Positions 17,161 to 25,080 of a DNA stretch of 33,515 nucleotides are shown one piece after another. Origin of the DNA: Rhizobium leucaenae USDA 9039. GTDB lineage: Bacteria > Pseudomonadota > Alphaproteobacteria > Rhizobiales > Rhizobiaceae. The stretch is from assembly GCF_000426285.1 (NCBI RefSeq), contig NZ_AUFB01000041.1, positions 1 to 33,515 of the forward strand. The letters run 5' to 3'. The translations under genes were made by a program, and so were the position numbers. The notes beneath the pieces are model-generated. The model was not told where the DNA came from. It searched no databases and saw nothing but the letters and a program-made list of their open reading frames with translations. Numbering within the stretch: the first letter of the stretch is position 1; each line of letters starts with the position of its first letter.

Positions 17161-17679
17161 GTTAACGCCCAATCGCAGGGCGCGCCGTAGCCTCTTACGC
17201 TACTCAGGTCCGTACCACCTCGCCAGACTTCGCTCGGTTAACTTTGGTTGCAATTGCAGCAAACGCAAACGCCCCAATGTCTCATCGAAACCGCAACCCT
17301 TTCGAATGGTCTTCCAAAATAGGCCGGGCGCAATGGCCACGGCTTCCGCAACGGCTCCCTTGTTAGCTTGAGGTTCGGAGCCTCCTGGTCCGCGTAAATT
17401 CGGAGATCGCCGCCCATTTGTTCGGCACTTCCACGCCGTGATCAAAAAGGAGAGCACGCTTGGAAGTGTCGATGGCGTTCTCCGCCCGATTCACCGCCCT
17501 GCGGTCGCCAACGACCAATACGAACCCAGGTGGGAAGAAGATTGCTGTCGGCAGCGTCCACGAGCTAAATTGAACATCATGATTGTATAACGTCGGTCTG
17601 AGAAAAACCCTGGGTAGCTTCTCCCAGAGACTCGTATATGCTGCCTGACGAATCTTAGTCCGCAGGCAACGAGATCGCG
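17161..17679. other. Gene-free stretch before the vWA/PP2C/kinase operon
   Basis: Open frames on the minus strand here have no recognisable content and no convincing ribosome-binding sites. The sequence is probably decayed flank of the AAA+ gene or the upstream region of the next operon. No clear sigma70 promoter stands out. Confidence 0.4.
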
Positions 17680-17925
17680 ATGGCAATGCACCAGCTCCCC
17701 TCATCACAAAGCGGCTCGAGCACTCGGCCGCGGCTCTGGTGGATGGTATTTCTATTTCCCGGCAAGGCCATCTTATGGTTTCAGTATCACTTTCCTAAAT
17801 TCGGCAATGTCATTGCTACTGGCCGCCGCTATCGGAGCCGCACTTGCGGAATAATGTACTCGGCCGTGTTTTGGGTGCTAGTCGTCGCCTGGCTGCTTGC
17901 ACTTTTGCACGGCGCACTTCGGTAA
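17680..17925 (+). CDS. Small membrane protein, 81 residues
   Basis: The N-terminal half has a hydrophobic patch (about 19-35, LWWMVFLFPGKAILWFQ) and the C-terminal half a strong transmembrane helix at about 58-78 (SAVFWVLVVAWLLALLHG). A basic stretch, TGRRYRSRTC, lies between, consistent with a cytoplasmic loop. No family is recognised. The start is uncertain, as only a weak purine stretch precedes the ATG. It is followed after about 150 nt by the TerY-like gene in the same direction and may be the first gene of that operon. Confidence 0.45.
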   Translation: MAMHQLPSSQSGSSTRPRLWWMVFLFPGKAILWFQYHFPKFGNVIATGRRYRSRTCGIMYSAVFWVLVVAWLLALLHGALR

Positions 17926-18078
17926 CACCTCGATGCTGCCATCTCGAGCCCGAGAGTCGCGGTTCCGGTGCTTTTCCCAAAAGCCACACCCGGCGAAAAA
18001 ATATCTTTGAGCGCTCTTTTGTAAATGCAGCGCCGGCGAGAGCTGCTATGCATTGTTCGCAAGCTTGAGGAGAACCAC

Positions 18079-18759
18079 ATGCCGAATCCGTTTGAGCAAA
18101 TTCCCTTTGATGGCGCGGAGTTCGTGGACAATCCCGAACCGCGTTGTCCCTGCCTTTTATTGCTAGACGTTTCTGGTTCGATGCGGGGACGCCCGCTTAG
18201 GGAACTCAATGAAGGTCTCGTCCAGTTCAAAGACGAACTCTATGCGGACTCTCTCGCATCTAAGCGCGTTGAGATAGGCATAGTCTCCTTCGGCCCTGTG
18301 ACCATCGTGAACGACTTTACAAGCATGCAAAACTGGATCGTCCCCGAGTTGGCCGCACAGGGAGATACGCCAATGGGCCATGCAATCGAGGAGGGCCTCC
18401 GGCTCCTGCGCGACCGGAAGAACTCCTATCGCCAAAACGGAATCTCATACTATCGCCCGTGGGTTTTCCTGATTACGGACGGAGCCCCAACAGACGCCTG
18501 GCAGAGTGCGGCGGCGCAGGTCAAGGCTGGAGAAGTTGAAAAGGCCTTCAGCTTTTTTGCTGTCGGCGTCGACGGTGCTAATTTCGAAACGCTTTCCCAT
18601 ATCTGCGTGCGCCAGCCTTTGGCGCTGAAGGAACTCAGGTTTCGAGATCTGTTCCAGTGGCTTTCCAGCTCTCTAAGCTCGGTCTCGCAATCCAATCCCG
18701 GTGACGCCGTTCCTCTCTCTAATCCTGCAACGCCAGACGGATGGGCCTCAATCGCATGA
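18079..18759 (+). CDS. TerY-like von Willebrand factor A protein
   Basis: This 226-residue protein is a single vWA domain of the TerY type. The metal-binding MIDAS residues are visible: DVSGSM (about 33-38), the Thr in GDTPMG, and Asp in LITDGAPTDAW. GAGGAG precedes the ATG at 18079, which fixes this start over an in-frame ATG at 18025. Its TGA overlaps the ATG of the PP2C gene (ATGA), and that gene overlaps the kinase gene in the same way, so the three are translationally coupled. TerY vWA, PP2C and kinase together form the TerY-P triad described by comparative genomics of tellurite-resistance and stress systems; the vWA protein is the presumed phospho-target or scaffold. No other ter genes are in the window. 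Confidence 0.9.
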   Translation: MPNPFEQIPFDGAEFVDNPEPRCPCLLLLDVSGSMRGRPLRELNEGLVQFKDELYADSLASKRVEIGIVSFGPVTIVNDFTSMQNWIVPELAAQGDTPMGHAIEEGLRLLRDRKNSYRQNGISYYRPWVFLITDGAPTDAWQSAAAQVKAGEVEKAFSFFAVGVDGANFETLSHICVRQPLALKELRFRDLFQWLSSSLSSVSQSNPGDAVPLSNPATPDGWASIA

Positions 18760-19526
18760 CCGACGGCTGGCGATGGGCTGCGGCCCGTGCTCGTGGCACC
18801 TCCCATGTGAAGACGGGTTTGCCATGTCAGGATTTTGCATTGAGTGAGACTTTAGCCAGCGTCGATGAAACCGTTATGGCAGTGATCGTTTCAGATGGTG
18901 CGGGAAGCGCAAAACTGGCGCAGATTGGTTCCAAATCAGTCTGCATTGGTCTGCTTCGGCTCATCCGCGGATATCTCGCAAATCACTCCCTCTCCCAGCT
19001 TCGTGAAGAAATGGTCTGGGACTGGATAGACGATATCCGCGAATACATCAGCGCGAAGGCTAGTCGCTCTGGAACACAGCGACGCGATTTCGCGGCCACA
19101 AGCGTTGCTGCTCTCATGTCTGAAAACGGTACTGTGATCTTTCACATCGGCGATGGCGCGGCTGTCGTACGCTACGAAGGAGACGAAGCCTGGGATGTGC
19201 CGTCGTGGCCGTATCAAGGCGAATATGCATCGACAACCACCTTCATCACCGATGATCCCCAACCGCATCTCACTTTCGTTCGAAATGACCGTCGTGTCGA
19301 TCGATTTGCAGTCTTCTCCGACGGCATCGAACGTCTAGTCCTCAATAGCGCAAATCGTTCGGCTCATGAGCCATTTTTCAATCGGATGGTGACGCCGCTG
19401 GCTCTTTCGGAGGAAGCCGGCAGGAACCTTCCTCTGTCGATGGCGCTGCGAGAATATCTTGAAAGCCCATCCGTTTGCGAAAGAACCGATGACGACAAGA
19501 CGCTCGTACTCGGTGTGCGCAAATGA
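18756..19526 (+). CDS. PP2C-type Ser/Thr phosphatase
   Basis: The 256-residue protein is a PP2C-family phosphatase (PP2C_2 type). It shows GTSHVKTGLPCQDFAL near the N-terminus (the H-x(5)-CQD signature), VIVSDGAGSAKLAQIGS with the first metal Asp, HIGDGAAVV, FAVFSDGIERLVL, and the final RTDDDKTLVLG with the last metal-binding Asp residues. I prefer the ATG at 18756 (MTDGWRW), which overlaps the vWA stop, over the ATG at 18741. It should remove phosphate placed by the kinase encoded next, probably on the vWA protein or on a shared envelope target. It is cytosolic, with no signal peptide or membrane helix. Confidence 0.9.
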   Translation: MTDGWRWAAARARGTSHVKTGLPCQDFALSETLASVDETVMAVIVSDGAGSAKLAQIGSKSVCIGLLRLIRGYLANHSLSQLREEMVWDWIDDIREYISAKASRSGTQRRDFAATSVAALMSENGTVIFHIGDGAAVVRYEGDEAWDVPSWPYQGEYASTTTFITDDPQPHLTFVRNDRRVDRFAVFSDGIERLVLNSANRSAHEPFFNRMVTPLALSEEAGRNLPLSMALREYLESPSVCERTDDDKTLVLGVRK

Positions 19527-21430
19527 GCACTATCGTATTCGGATCGGATGGGAGGAAGCTGACGCTTGGCGGGATGCTAGGAAAAGGCGGCGAAGGCGCG
19601 GTCTATCACGTCCACGAGGCGGGCGATTTGGCGGTGAAGATTTATAATCCCGGCAGGGCCTTCGAGAGGAAAGCAAAAATCCTTGCCATGACGTCGGCCG
19701 CACTCCACAAGACAACCGACATCGTCGCCTTCCCGATCGACACTGTCAGTGACAAGAGCGGAATGTTCATGGGGTTTTCCATGAAGAAGGTCGCAGGTTT
19801 TAAGAATATCCATGAACTCTATGGGCCTGGCAGCAGGCGGACGGAATTTCCTTCTGCCGACGCCCGGTTCCTGGTGCGCAGCGCGTTCAATCTTGCGAAC
19901 GCGTTTGCTGCAATCCACAGCACGGGCTGCGTGGTCGGCGACGTAAACCACTCCGGCATCCTCGTTTCAAACCAGGCTATGGTAACTCTGATCGACAGCG
20001 ACTCCTTTCAGTTCAATAAGGGGCCAGAAGTCTATCGCTGCACCGTAGGCGTGCCGGATTACACGCCGCCTGAGCTGAGAGGCGCGGACTTCGAAAAAGT
20101 GGTTCGGATGGCGAACCACGACAACTTTGGTCTAGCCGTCCTCATCTTTCAGCTGCTTTTTCTTGGGAGACATCCGTTTGCTGGGAAGCATCTCGGTCTT
20201 GGCGACATAGACATCCCGACCGCTGTAGGCGACCACCGTTTCGCCTATAGCGCACGCAGGGCTGAGACGCGCATGGAACCTCCGCCGCTAACACCAGCGC
20301 TGGGTGACTTTGGCAAGGAGGTTTCCGACGCATTCGAATCCGCTTTCGGAAAGAGTGGTGATCTTCCGGGCGGTCGACCGAATGCGACCTCGTGGGTCCA
20401 AATCCTCGGCAAGCTCGAGAAGGGTTTGCTGGAGTGCTCTGCTGACAAATCGCATGCGTATTTTCGGAGCTCGTCGTGTCCCTGGTGCCGCCTCGAGAAA
20501 TCGATGGGCAGGAGCCTCTTCGCCGCGAAGATTTCAAGCACTGTTTCCACACTGAACATCGGTGACCTCATTGCTCTGATCAACCGTCCCGCTCCACCAA
20601 ACCAACCCCCAGCACCTGAAAGCATCATTGCGGTTCCGTCTCTCACCCGCAGCCCTGTGGCGGTATCCTTCTCACGTGGAAAGCAGCTGGCGTTTTTCGC
20701 CTCGGTTGCGGGACTGCTGATAGGTATTTTCCTTGCAAACCAGTTGAATGGCTTCTGGGGTGCAGCTCTGGTTATCGCATCAATCACAATGATGATCCGA
20801 TCCCGCCGTCCTGCGGAAGAATTTAGGGTCGAACTGCAGGCGGCTACCGCAGCATGGGAGGAGAAGAAGAAAATTTGGGAAGAGCACGCCGGGCCTGCCG
20901 TGTTCCTGAAACGAAAAAGCCACTATCTGTCCCTGGCCTCGGCTCATGGCAAACTTCCGGAACAGGAACGCGAACGTCTCGCCGAGCTCGAGCGAAAGAA
21001 AAGAGACCTTCAATTCAGGAGCCACATGCAGGGGCACTTGATCTCCCGCGCAAAAATCGCTGGCATTGGACAGAGCAGGACGGTAACGCTCTCGTCGTTT
21101 GGTTTTGACAGCGCGTGGGATGTGAAGACTCGCTCGGTTTTAGCCGTTCCCGGCATTGGTCCCAAAAAAGCCGACGCCCTTGCGAGTTGGTCGTCGTCTG
21201 TTGAAAAGAAATTTGTATTCAATAGTCACATTGCCACCGATCCGCAGGCTATCAATGAGGTCAAAACGGACATAGCGCGTCAGAGGGCTGACCTGGAAGG
21301 AGAGCTGAGGCGTGCTCCGGATGAGCTCAAGGAACTTCTGGATACTGCCTCCGAACTGCGAAGGAACCCGCCCCCGCAATTGGTTGAAGCGTATGTGCGG
21401 CTTAAGCAAGTCCAAATGGATATAGGGTAA
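19523..21430 (+). CDS. TerY-P-type protein kinase with membrane and helix-hairpin-helix segments
   Basis: The 635-residue protein starts with an atypical Ser/Thr kinase domain: glycine loop MLGKGGEGAVYHV (18-30), Lys39 in LAVKIYNPG, catalytic Asp140 in VVGDVNHSGILVSN (in place of HRDxxxxN), and IDSDSFQ (157-163, Asp158) in place of DFG. These variants are the usual form in TerY-P kinases. A zinc-binding segment, CSADKSHAYF with SCPWCRLE, follows at about 305-324. Two hydrophobic helices (about 388-405 and 410-425) place it in the membrane. Then comes a coiled-coil (about 432-500) and a helix-hairpin-helix motif, AVPGIGPKKADAL (541-553), common in TerY-P kinases. The ATG overlaps the PP2C stop (ATGA), so the pair is coupled. 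The SH3-domain gene begins 3 nt after its TAA. Confidence 0.88.
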   Translation: MSTIVFGSDGRKLTLGGMLGKGGEGAVYHVHEAGDLAVKIYNPGRAFERKAKILAMTSAALHKTTDIVAFPIDTVSDKSGMFMGFSMKKVAGFKNIHELYGPGSRRTEFPSADARFLVRSAFNLANAFAAIHSTGCVVGDVNHSGILVSNQAMVTLIDSDSFQFNKGPEVYRCTVGVPDYTPPELRGADFEKVVRMANHDNFGLAVLIFQLLFLGRHPFAGKHLGLGDIDIPTAVGDHRFAYSARRAETRMEPPPLTPALGDFGKEVSDAFESAFGKSGDLPGGRPNATSWVQILGKLEKGLLECSADKSHAYFRSSSCPWCRLEKSMGRSLFAAKISSTVSTLNIGDLIALINRPAPPNQPPAPESIIAVPSLTRSPVAVSFSRGKQLAFFASVAGLLIGIFLANQLNGFWGAALVIASITMMIRSRRPAEEFRVELQAATAAWEEKKKIWEEHAGPAVFLKRKSHYLSLASAHGKLPEQERERLAELERKKRDLQFRSHMQGHLISRAKIAGIGQSRTVTLSSFGFDSAWDVKTRSVLAVPGIGPKKADALASWSSSVEKKFVFNSHIATDPQAINEVKTDIARQRADLEGELRRAPDELKELLDTASELRRNPPPQLVEAYVRLKQVQMDIG

Positions 21431-21432
21431 CG

Positions 21433-22182
21433 GTGACGCGCGTGGCCGGAGCATACCGAGACTTCTGGGTAATGCTGGCGATGATCGGGGGCGCTGTCTT
21501 CGCAGCGAATACGACGTCAAAGCCGGGAACGGCGTCTCACGCCCCTGTTTCGTCACTTATTCCCTCGCGCAATCAGATCGTGACAGCGCCGGTTACTACC
21601 CCAACACGCGCTCAGGAAAAAGCGCTTCCTGCGTCTCAAACTTCGGTGGTAACCGCGACTCCTGCAAGTGCAGAGCCGTCGCCCACATCTTCCAGTACAG
21701 CGAATGCGACATCCGTTTCGGAAGCGGCTCCGTCTTTCTCCGCACCTACGCCTCAAAGCACCGAGGCGAGCCCTGGGCTTCCGATCACGCAGCCAACGAG
21801 CGGCGCCCCTGAACCTGATCCGTACGTCTTCGATGGATTGATCGCGTCCATCGAGAAATCGGAGGCGACCACCATCGCGCCTGCGGTCGATCCTTTCGAT
21901 AAGGCCACCCCGCCCCCTGCCGCGAGGTTCGCTTACATTCGGCTACCTCTTGAACTCAGAGACGGCCCTGGTCCTAAGTACATCGTTGTCGGCAGTCTTG
22001 GGCAGAACGCCCTTGTATCTCTTATGGAGCAAGAAGCGGGTTGGACCCACGTTAGCGCCGGCGACGCCATTGGCTGGGTGCCTCCTGGGATGATTTCCTC
22101 CAGTCCCGTGCTTTCTGTTGCTCGCAAACCGACTCCTGCAGCACGGTCAGTCGAAACTCCACGCCGCGAGGGCGGCCGCTAG
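21433..22182 (+). CDS. Exported SH3b-domain protein
   Basis: The GTG at 21433 lies 2 nt after the kinase stop. Residues about 10-27 are hydrophobic (FWVMLAMIGGAVFAANTT), a signal peptide or membrane anchor. A long Ser/Thr/Pro/Ala-rich linker (about 28-150) leads to a bacterial SH3 domain at about 170-235: AYIRLPLELRDGPGPKYIVV, then VSLMEQEAGWTHVSAGDAIG followed by WVP. SH3b domains bind cell-wall peptides, so the protein probably reaches the periplasm and touches peptidoglycan. It ends 4 nt before the stop of the oppositely transcribed ClpP-like gene. Together with the membrane kinase it suggests that the operon senses or adjusts the cell envelope. Confidence 0.75.
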   Translation: MTRVAGAYRDFWVMLAMIGGAVFAANTTSKPGTASHAPVSSLIPSRNQIVTAPVTTPTRAQEKALPASQTSVVTATPASAEPSPTSSSTANATSVSEAAPSFSAPTPQSTEASPGLPITQPTSGAPEPDPYVFDGLIASIEKSEATTIAPAVDPFDKATPPPAARFAYIRLPLELRDGPGPKYIVVGSLGQNALVSLMEQEAGWTHVSAGDAIGWVPPGMISSSPVLSVARKPTPAARSVETPRREGGR

Positions 22183-22186
22183 TTGA

Positions 22187-23371
22187 TCACGGGCTGGCGC
22201 ACTGCCTCCAGCCCAATCCCCGCTGATCACACCATCCAGAGCTATTCAAATCGGCCTCCAGGATCGAGCGCGATTTGCATACTTCCGCGTCGACAGCGTT
22301 CCCAATCGAGCAGGCGGTAGCGTCGAGAATCCAACGGCGGATGATACGATCGGGGCCGGCGACTGCTTTGTCGGTCTCAATGACCCTGCCCGTCTCACTG
22401 ACTATCCTTCGACTAACCGGGTCCCAAGTCAGCGCCAGGTTGACTGCGCCTGAAGCACCCTTTTTTCTGGTTGCACTGAAGGCGTACCAGTCGACAACGC
22501 CGAAGACTGAACACTTGTCTGCACAAAGCGCATGAACTGAACCCGGCCGCGCTGTGTAGATTCTTGTCGGCCATCGGTCCACGAAAGCGCTCTTCTCCTT
22601 AAGCACATCTTCTCGCGAAAGGTCTTTTCCGTAATACTGGATGCGGTCGGCATAGACGTTGCGAAGAAAGGCTACCGCCTCGCTGCTCGAGCCCGACCAT
22701 ACCCGCTGGAACTCATTGAACACTTCCACTGCCCCTGCTTGATCGGTGGGCTGAATATCCTGCACTTCATCTGCCGAAGCGCTTTCTTCATTGAGCTGGG
22801 CCGTTACCAGCTGATAGCCCGCCATATCGACAAGATTCAATTCTTTCGATTGCCCCAGCGGCATTGACAACGCTGCGTCCAGAAGCGAAGCGCTGACACC
22901 CATCGTGCCGAGGTAGTCTTTGAGGGCTGCTGACACTGAGGGATTGAGACGACCGTCAGATTCCGCAGATGTCGCAAACGTCTCTACAGATATGCCTATG
23001 CTCTCATCTTCGGCATAACGACTAAGGCCACCCATAAAAGCCAAAAGGCAGGTTTCGAGACAAGGGGAGCCTTTTGTCTGGAGCGTCGGAAGGCCGGTCT
23101 TGCGGATTGCCTTCCCGAAAGCCATCGCGATTGATCGATCGCCACCCGCCGAATTAAACGCGATGTATTTGGCCGGGCTTGCAGCAAGTTCTAAGGCGAT
23201 GTGTTGAGGATCATCGCCAGTCTCGAAGCTGCCCTCAACAAGAAGGATCGTGGTCCCATTCGTCGTGGAGAGATGACGGTAAGAGACCGCAGCAGTCGCG
23301 GCGCCCATCGAAACCGAAACAGACAAAACAATTGTGATAATCGTATAAAGGAAACGCCGTTTCATTCGCAT
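22187..23371 (-). CDS. Exported ClpP-like / NTF2-like protein, last gene of the hxs operon
   Basis: The protein has 394 residues. A signal peptide is clear (FLYTIITIVLSVSVSMGAAT, 7-26). Residues about 35-170 resemble the ClpP/crotonase fold of periplasmic COG3904-type proteins: ALELAASPAKYIAFNSAGGD (59-78) and PCLETCLLAFMGG (103-115). In the usual form the second block carries a catalytic Ser (SAC-type); here it reads LETC, so the active Ser appears to be missing. Residues about 205-315 look like the accompanying NTF2-like domain (DRIQYYGKDLSREDV, DRWPTRIY). C-terminal Cys pairs suit the periplasm. It starts 6 nt after the hxsA stop, in the same operon. The role is unclear, perhaps binding rather than cleaving. 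Confidence 0.7.
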   Translation of the reverse strand: MRMKRRFLYTIITIVLSVSVSMGAATAAVSYRHLSTTNGTTILLVEGSFETGDDPQHIALELAASPAKYIAFNSAGGDRSIAMAFGKAIRKTGLPTLQTKGSPCLETCLLAFMGGLSRYAEDESIGISVETFATSAESDGRLNPSVSAALKDYLGTMGVSASLLDAALSMPLGQSKELNLVDMAGYQLVTAQLNEESASADEVQDIQPTDQAGAVEVFNEFQRVWSGSSSEAVAFLRNVYADRIQYYGKDLSREDVLKEKSAFVDRWPTRIYTARPGSVHALCADKCSVFGVVDWYAFSATRKKGASGAVNLALTWDPVSRRIVSETGRVIETDKAVAGPDRIIRRWILDATACSIGNAVDAEVCKSRSILEADLNSSGWCDQRGLGWRQCASP

Positions 23372-23377
23372 GGCGGT

Positions 23378-24001
23378 TTAGTTCGTCGCGATCCCCAGGG
23401 CCGACAGGACCTGCGGAGTTATGGTGCCGGTGACTTTGAGACCGTACGCGTCCTGCATTTTACTGAGCCCGCCCTTCGTGGCGGCATCGACTTGACCTGT
23501 TATCGGGCCGCCGAAATAACCAAATGCGATCAGAGCGGTCTGGACCTGTATGACGATACGGCGAAATTTGTCCGAGTTGCCTGGCAACGTCTTCAGTGGC
23601 ACTGGCTGCGCGCTCGTCGAAGAGGATTGCGTCGAATAGGTGCCAGTTGACGTCGTCGCCGGTAAGTTTGGAGTGGTTGGGAGACTTCTGATGACCGGCC
23701 CCGGGTTGGGCTGATAGCGCGGTGTCGGATCGGGGGATGGATAAGCAGTGTCATAATCGCCCCGTGGGACGTAGCCACCTCCAGCTGAGGATGCGTGGCT
23801 TGCGTGACTGGCATGGCTTGCGTGGCTCGAATGCGAGCTATGGCCGGCAAGGGTGTAGACCTGCTTGACCCGCAACCGTTCGAACAAGGTGGCGGCCGGC
23901 TTCTTTTCGGTAAGGCCGATGATCGGCGCAGCATCACCTTTCGATGGCATGAAACCGGCCGCGATCAACGACGGCACCAGGTAGATCTTGCGCTTCTTCA
24001 T
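23378..24001 (-). CDS. hxsA: His-Xaa-Ser repeat protein HxsA with peptidoglycan-binding domain
   Basis: The 207-residue protein is the presumed substrate of the HxsB/HxsC maturases. The N-terminus is basic and then hydrophobic (MKKRKIYLVPSLIAAGF), like a signal sequence. Six His residues at exact 3-residue spacing (54, 57, 60, 63, 66, 69) give six His-Xaa-Ser units (HSSHSSHASHASHASHAS), followed by a Gly stretch and a Pro/Ser/Thr-rich linker. Residues about 140-207 form a PG_binding_1-type domain (IQVQTALIAFGYFGGPITGQ and LSKMQDAYGLKVTGTIT). The start overlaps the hxsC stop by 4 nt. HxsA-HxsD is a defined system in protein family databases (TIGRFAM His-Xaa-Ser system), proposed as radical SAM modification of HxS; the chemistry is not established as far as I know. 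Confidence 0.9.
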   Translation of the reverse strand: MKKRKIYLVPSLIAAGFMPSKGDAAPIIGLTEKKPAATLFERLRVKQVYTLAGHSSHSSHASHASHASHASSAGGGYVPRGDYDTAYPSPDPTPRYQPNPGPVIRSLPTTPNLPATTSTGTYSTQSSSTSAQPVPLKTLPGNSDKFRRIVIQVQTALIAFGYFGGPITGQVDAATKGGLSKMQDAYGLKVTGTITPQVLSALGIATN

Positions 24002-25080
24002 TGTGGTGAGAGTCCCCCAAACCCCTGATCAGCTTTATACCATTCAAAAAATCCACCACAAGTAGAGCGCAGCGAACATCCGCTGCACTGTTCCAAAAAT
24101 TTGTTCTTCCAATCTGAAATCGTGCCTGGTGCCAGATGTCGGTACCCTGGAGGGACACTGCAAAGAGGGAAATTATAGAGCAGCGTTTGAATACCGCGCC
24201 CAATCGCGAGGTTGATGGCTGTGCGGAGTCGGCCGAAATCCAGCGACGTATCCTTGAACGAATGGGCCCAGTTCATTCTGCCGTAGCCAATATTTTCCAG
24301 TTGCATGATCGCCCATACGTCAATGAACGGAAGCCGGGTCGAGACATAGTTCGCAAGCTGTGGCAACACATCCCAGTTCTGCTGGAGGACAACCGTACGA
24401 AGCTCGACCGCTGCCCCCGCCCTCATCAGCGCCGTCAAGTTCAACGACAGCGTTTCAAAGGCTCCGGATTTTCCAACAATGCTGTCGTGAAGTCCCGCAT
24501 AAGGCGCATAGAGCGGAATGCCCCATAGCACGCGATCACGTCCGATCTCATCCATCACGGTGCTGTCGCCCGGTTCGAAAAACTGGCCGTTGGTCAGAAC
24601 ATGAAATGAGATATCCGGCCGGGCTTTCACGGCTGCTAGAAGAAACTGAAACAGCCTTCCTTTGTGCAGCAGCGGTTCGCCGCCAGATATGGTGATCCGA
24701 GCGTTTTCCGGCGCTAAGGTGGCGGCGACTGTGAACTGGTCGAAGAGGTCGGCGTGATATTTCTTTGGAGGCTGCGAGCACATGACGCAGAGCTGGTCGC
24801 ATTGCTCGGTGACCAAGAAGGTGTTGTGTCTCGACCGGGATCGCACCAATCGATGCGCTGACTTTCGCCCAGGAACTAGAAGCAGGACGTCACCGTCAAG
24901 ATCGGTTTCGGGACCGCAGTGGACGCGAAGCGAGTAACCCGCGAGATCGAAGGTTTGACTTTCCTGATCTCTGTCGATCAGGAGTGCATCATATTCACTG
25001 TCCACCGCGTGCGAGCGCAAGCGAACGATACTTGGATTGTCGATCGGGACGTCATCGATCTTGAGCCGCAAATCGATCAT
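23998..25080 (-). CDS. hxsC: His-Xaa-Ser system radical SAM maturase HxsC
   Basis: This 360-residue radical SAM protein has the 4Fe-4S motif C94-x3-C98-x2-C101 in TEQCDQLCVMCSQPP, then the glycine-rich SAM-binding stretch ITISGGEPLLHKGRLF. The C-terminus carries a further Cys cluster (CSVPPGY, then CSGCSLRSTCGGFFEWYK), fitting an auxiliary cluster or SPASM-like module. An N-terminal ~85-residue region precedes the barrel, as expected for HxsC. Its ATG overlaps the hxsB stop and its own stop overlaps the hxsA start, each by 4 nt, so the four genes are translated in tandem. The pairing of two radical SAM proteins with a HxS-repeat protein supports the name; the modification made is not known from the sequence. 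Confidence 0.9.
   Translation of the reverse strand: MIDLRLKIDDVPIDNPSIVRLRSHAVDSEYDALLIDRDQESQTFDLAGYSLRVHCGPETDLDGDVLLLVPGRKSAHRLVRSRSRHNTFLVTEQCDQLCVMCSQPPKKYHADLFDQFTVAATLAPENARITISGGEPLLHKGRLFQFLLAAVKARPDISFHVLTNGQFFEPGDSTVMDEIGRDRVLWGIPLYAPYAGLHDSIVGKSGAFETLSLNLTALMRAGAAVELRTVVLQQNWDVLPQLANYVSTRLPFIDVWAIMQLENIGYGRMNWAHSFKDTSLDFGRLRTAINLAIGRGIQTLLYNFPLCSVPPGYRHLAPGTISDWKNKFLEQCSGCSLRSTCGGFFEWYKADQGFGGLSPQ

Noticed and set aside
17363..17707. Leftward 114-codon frame before the vWA operon
   Set aside because: No recognisable content and no good start; probably decayed DNA.
23790..23842. Short periodic repeat in hxsA as a possible CRISPR or DNA repeat
   Set aside because: The period is 9 nt and follows the His-Xaa-Ser codons; it is a protein repeat, with no spacers.
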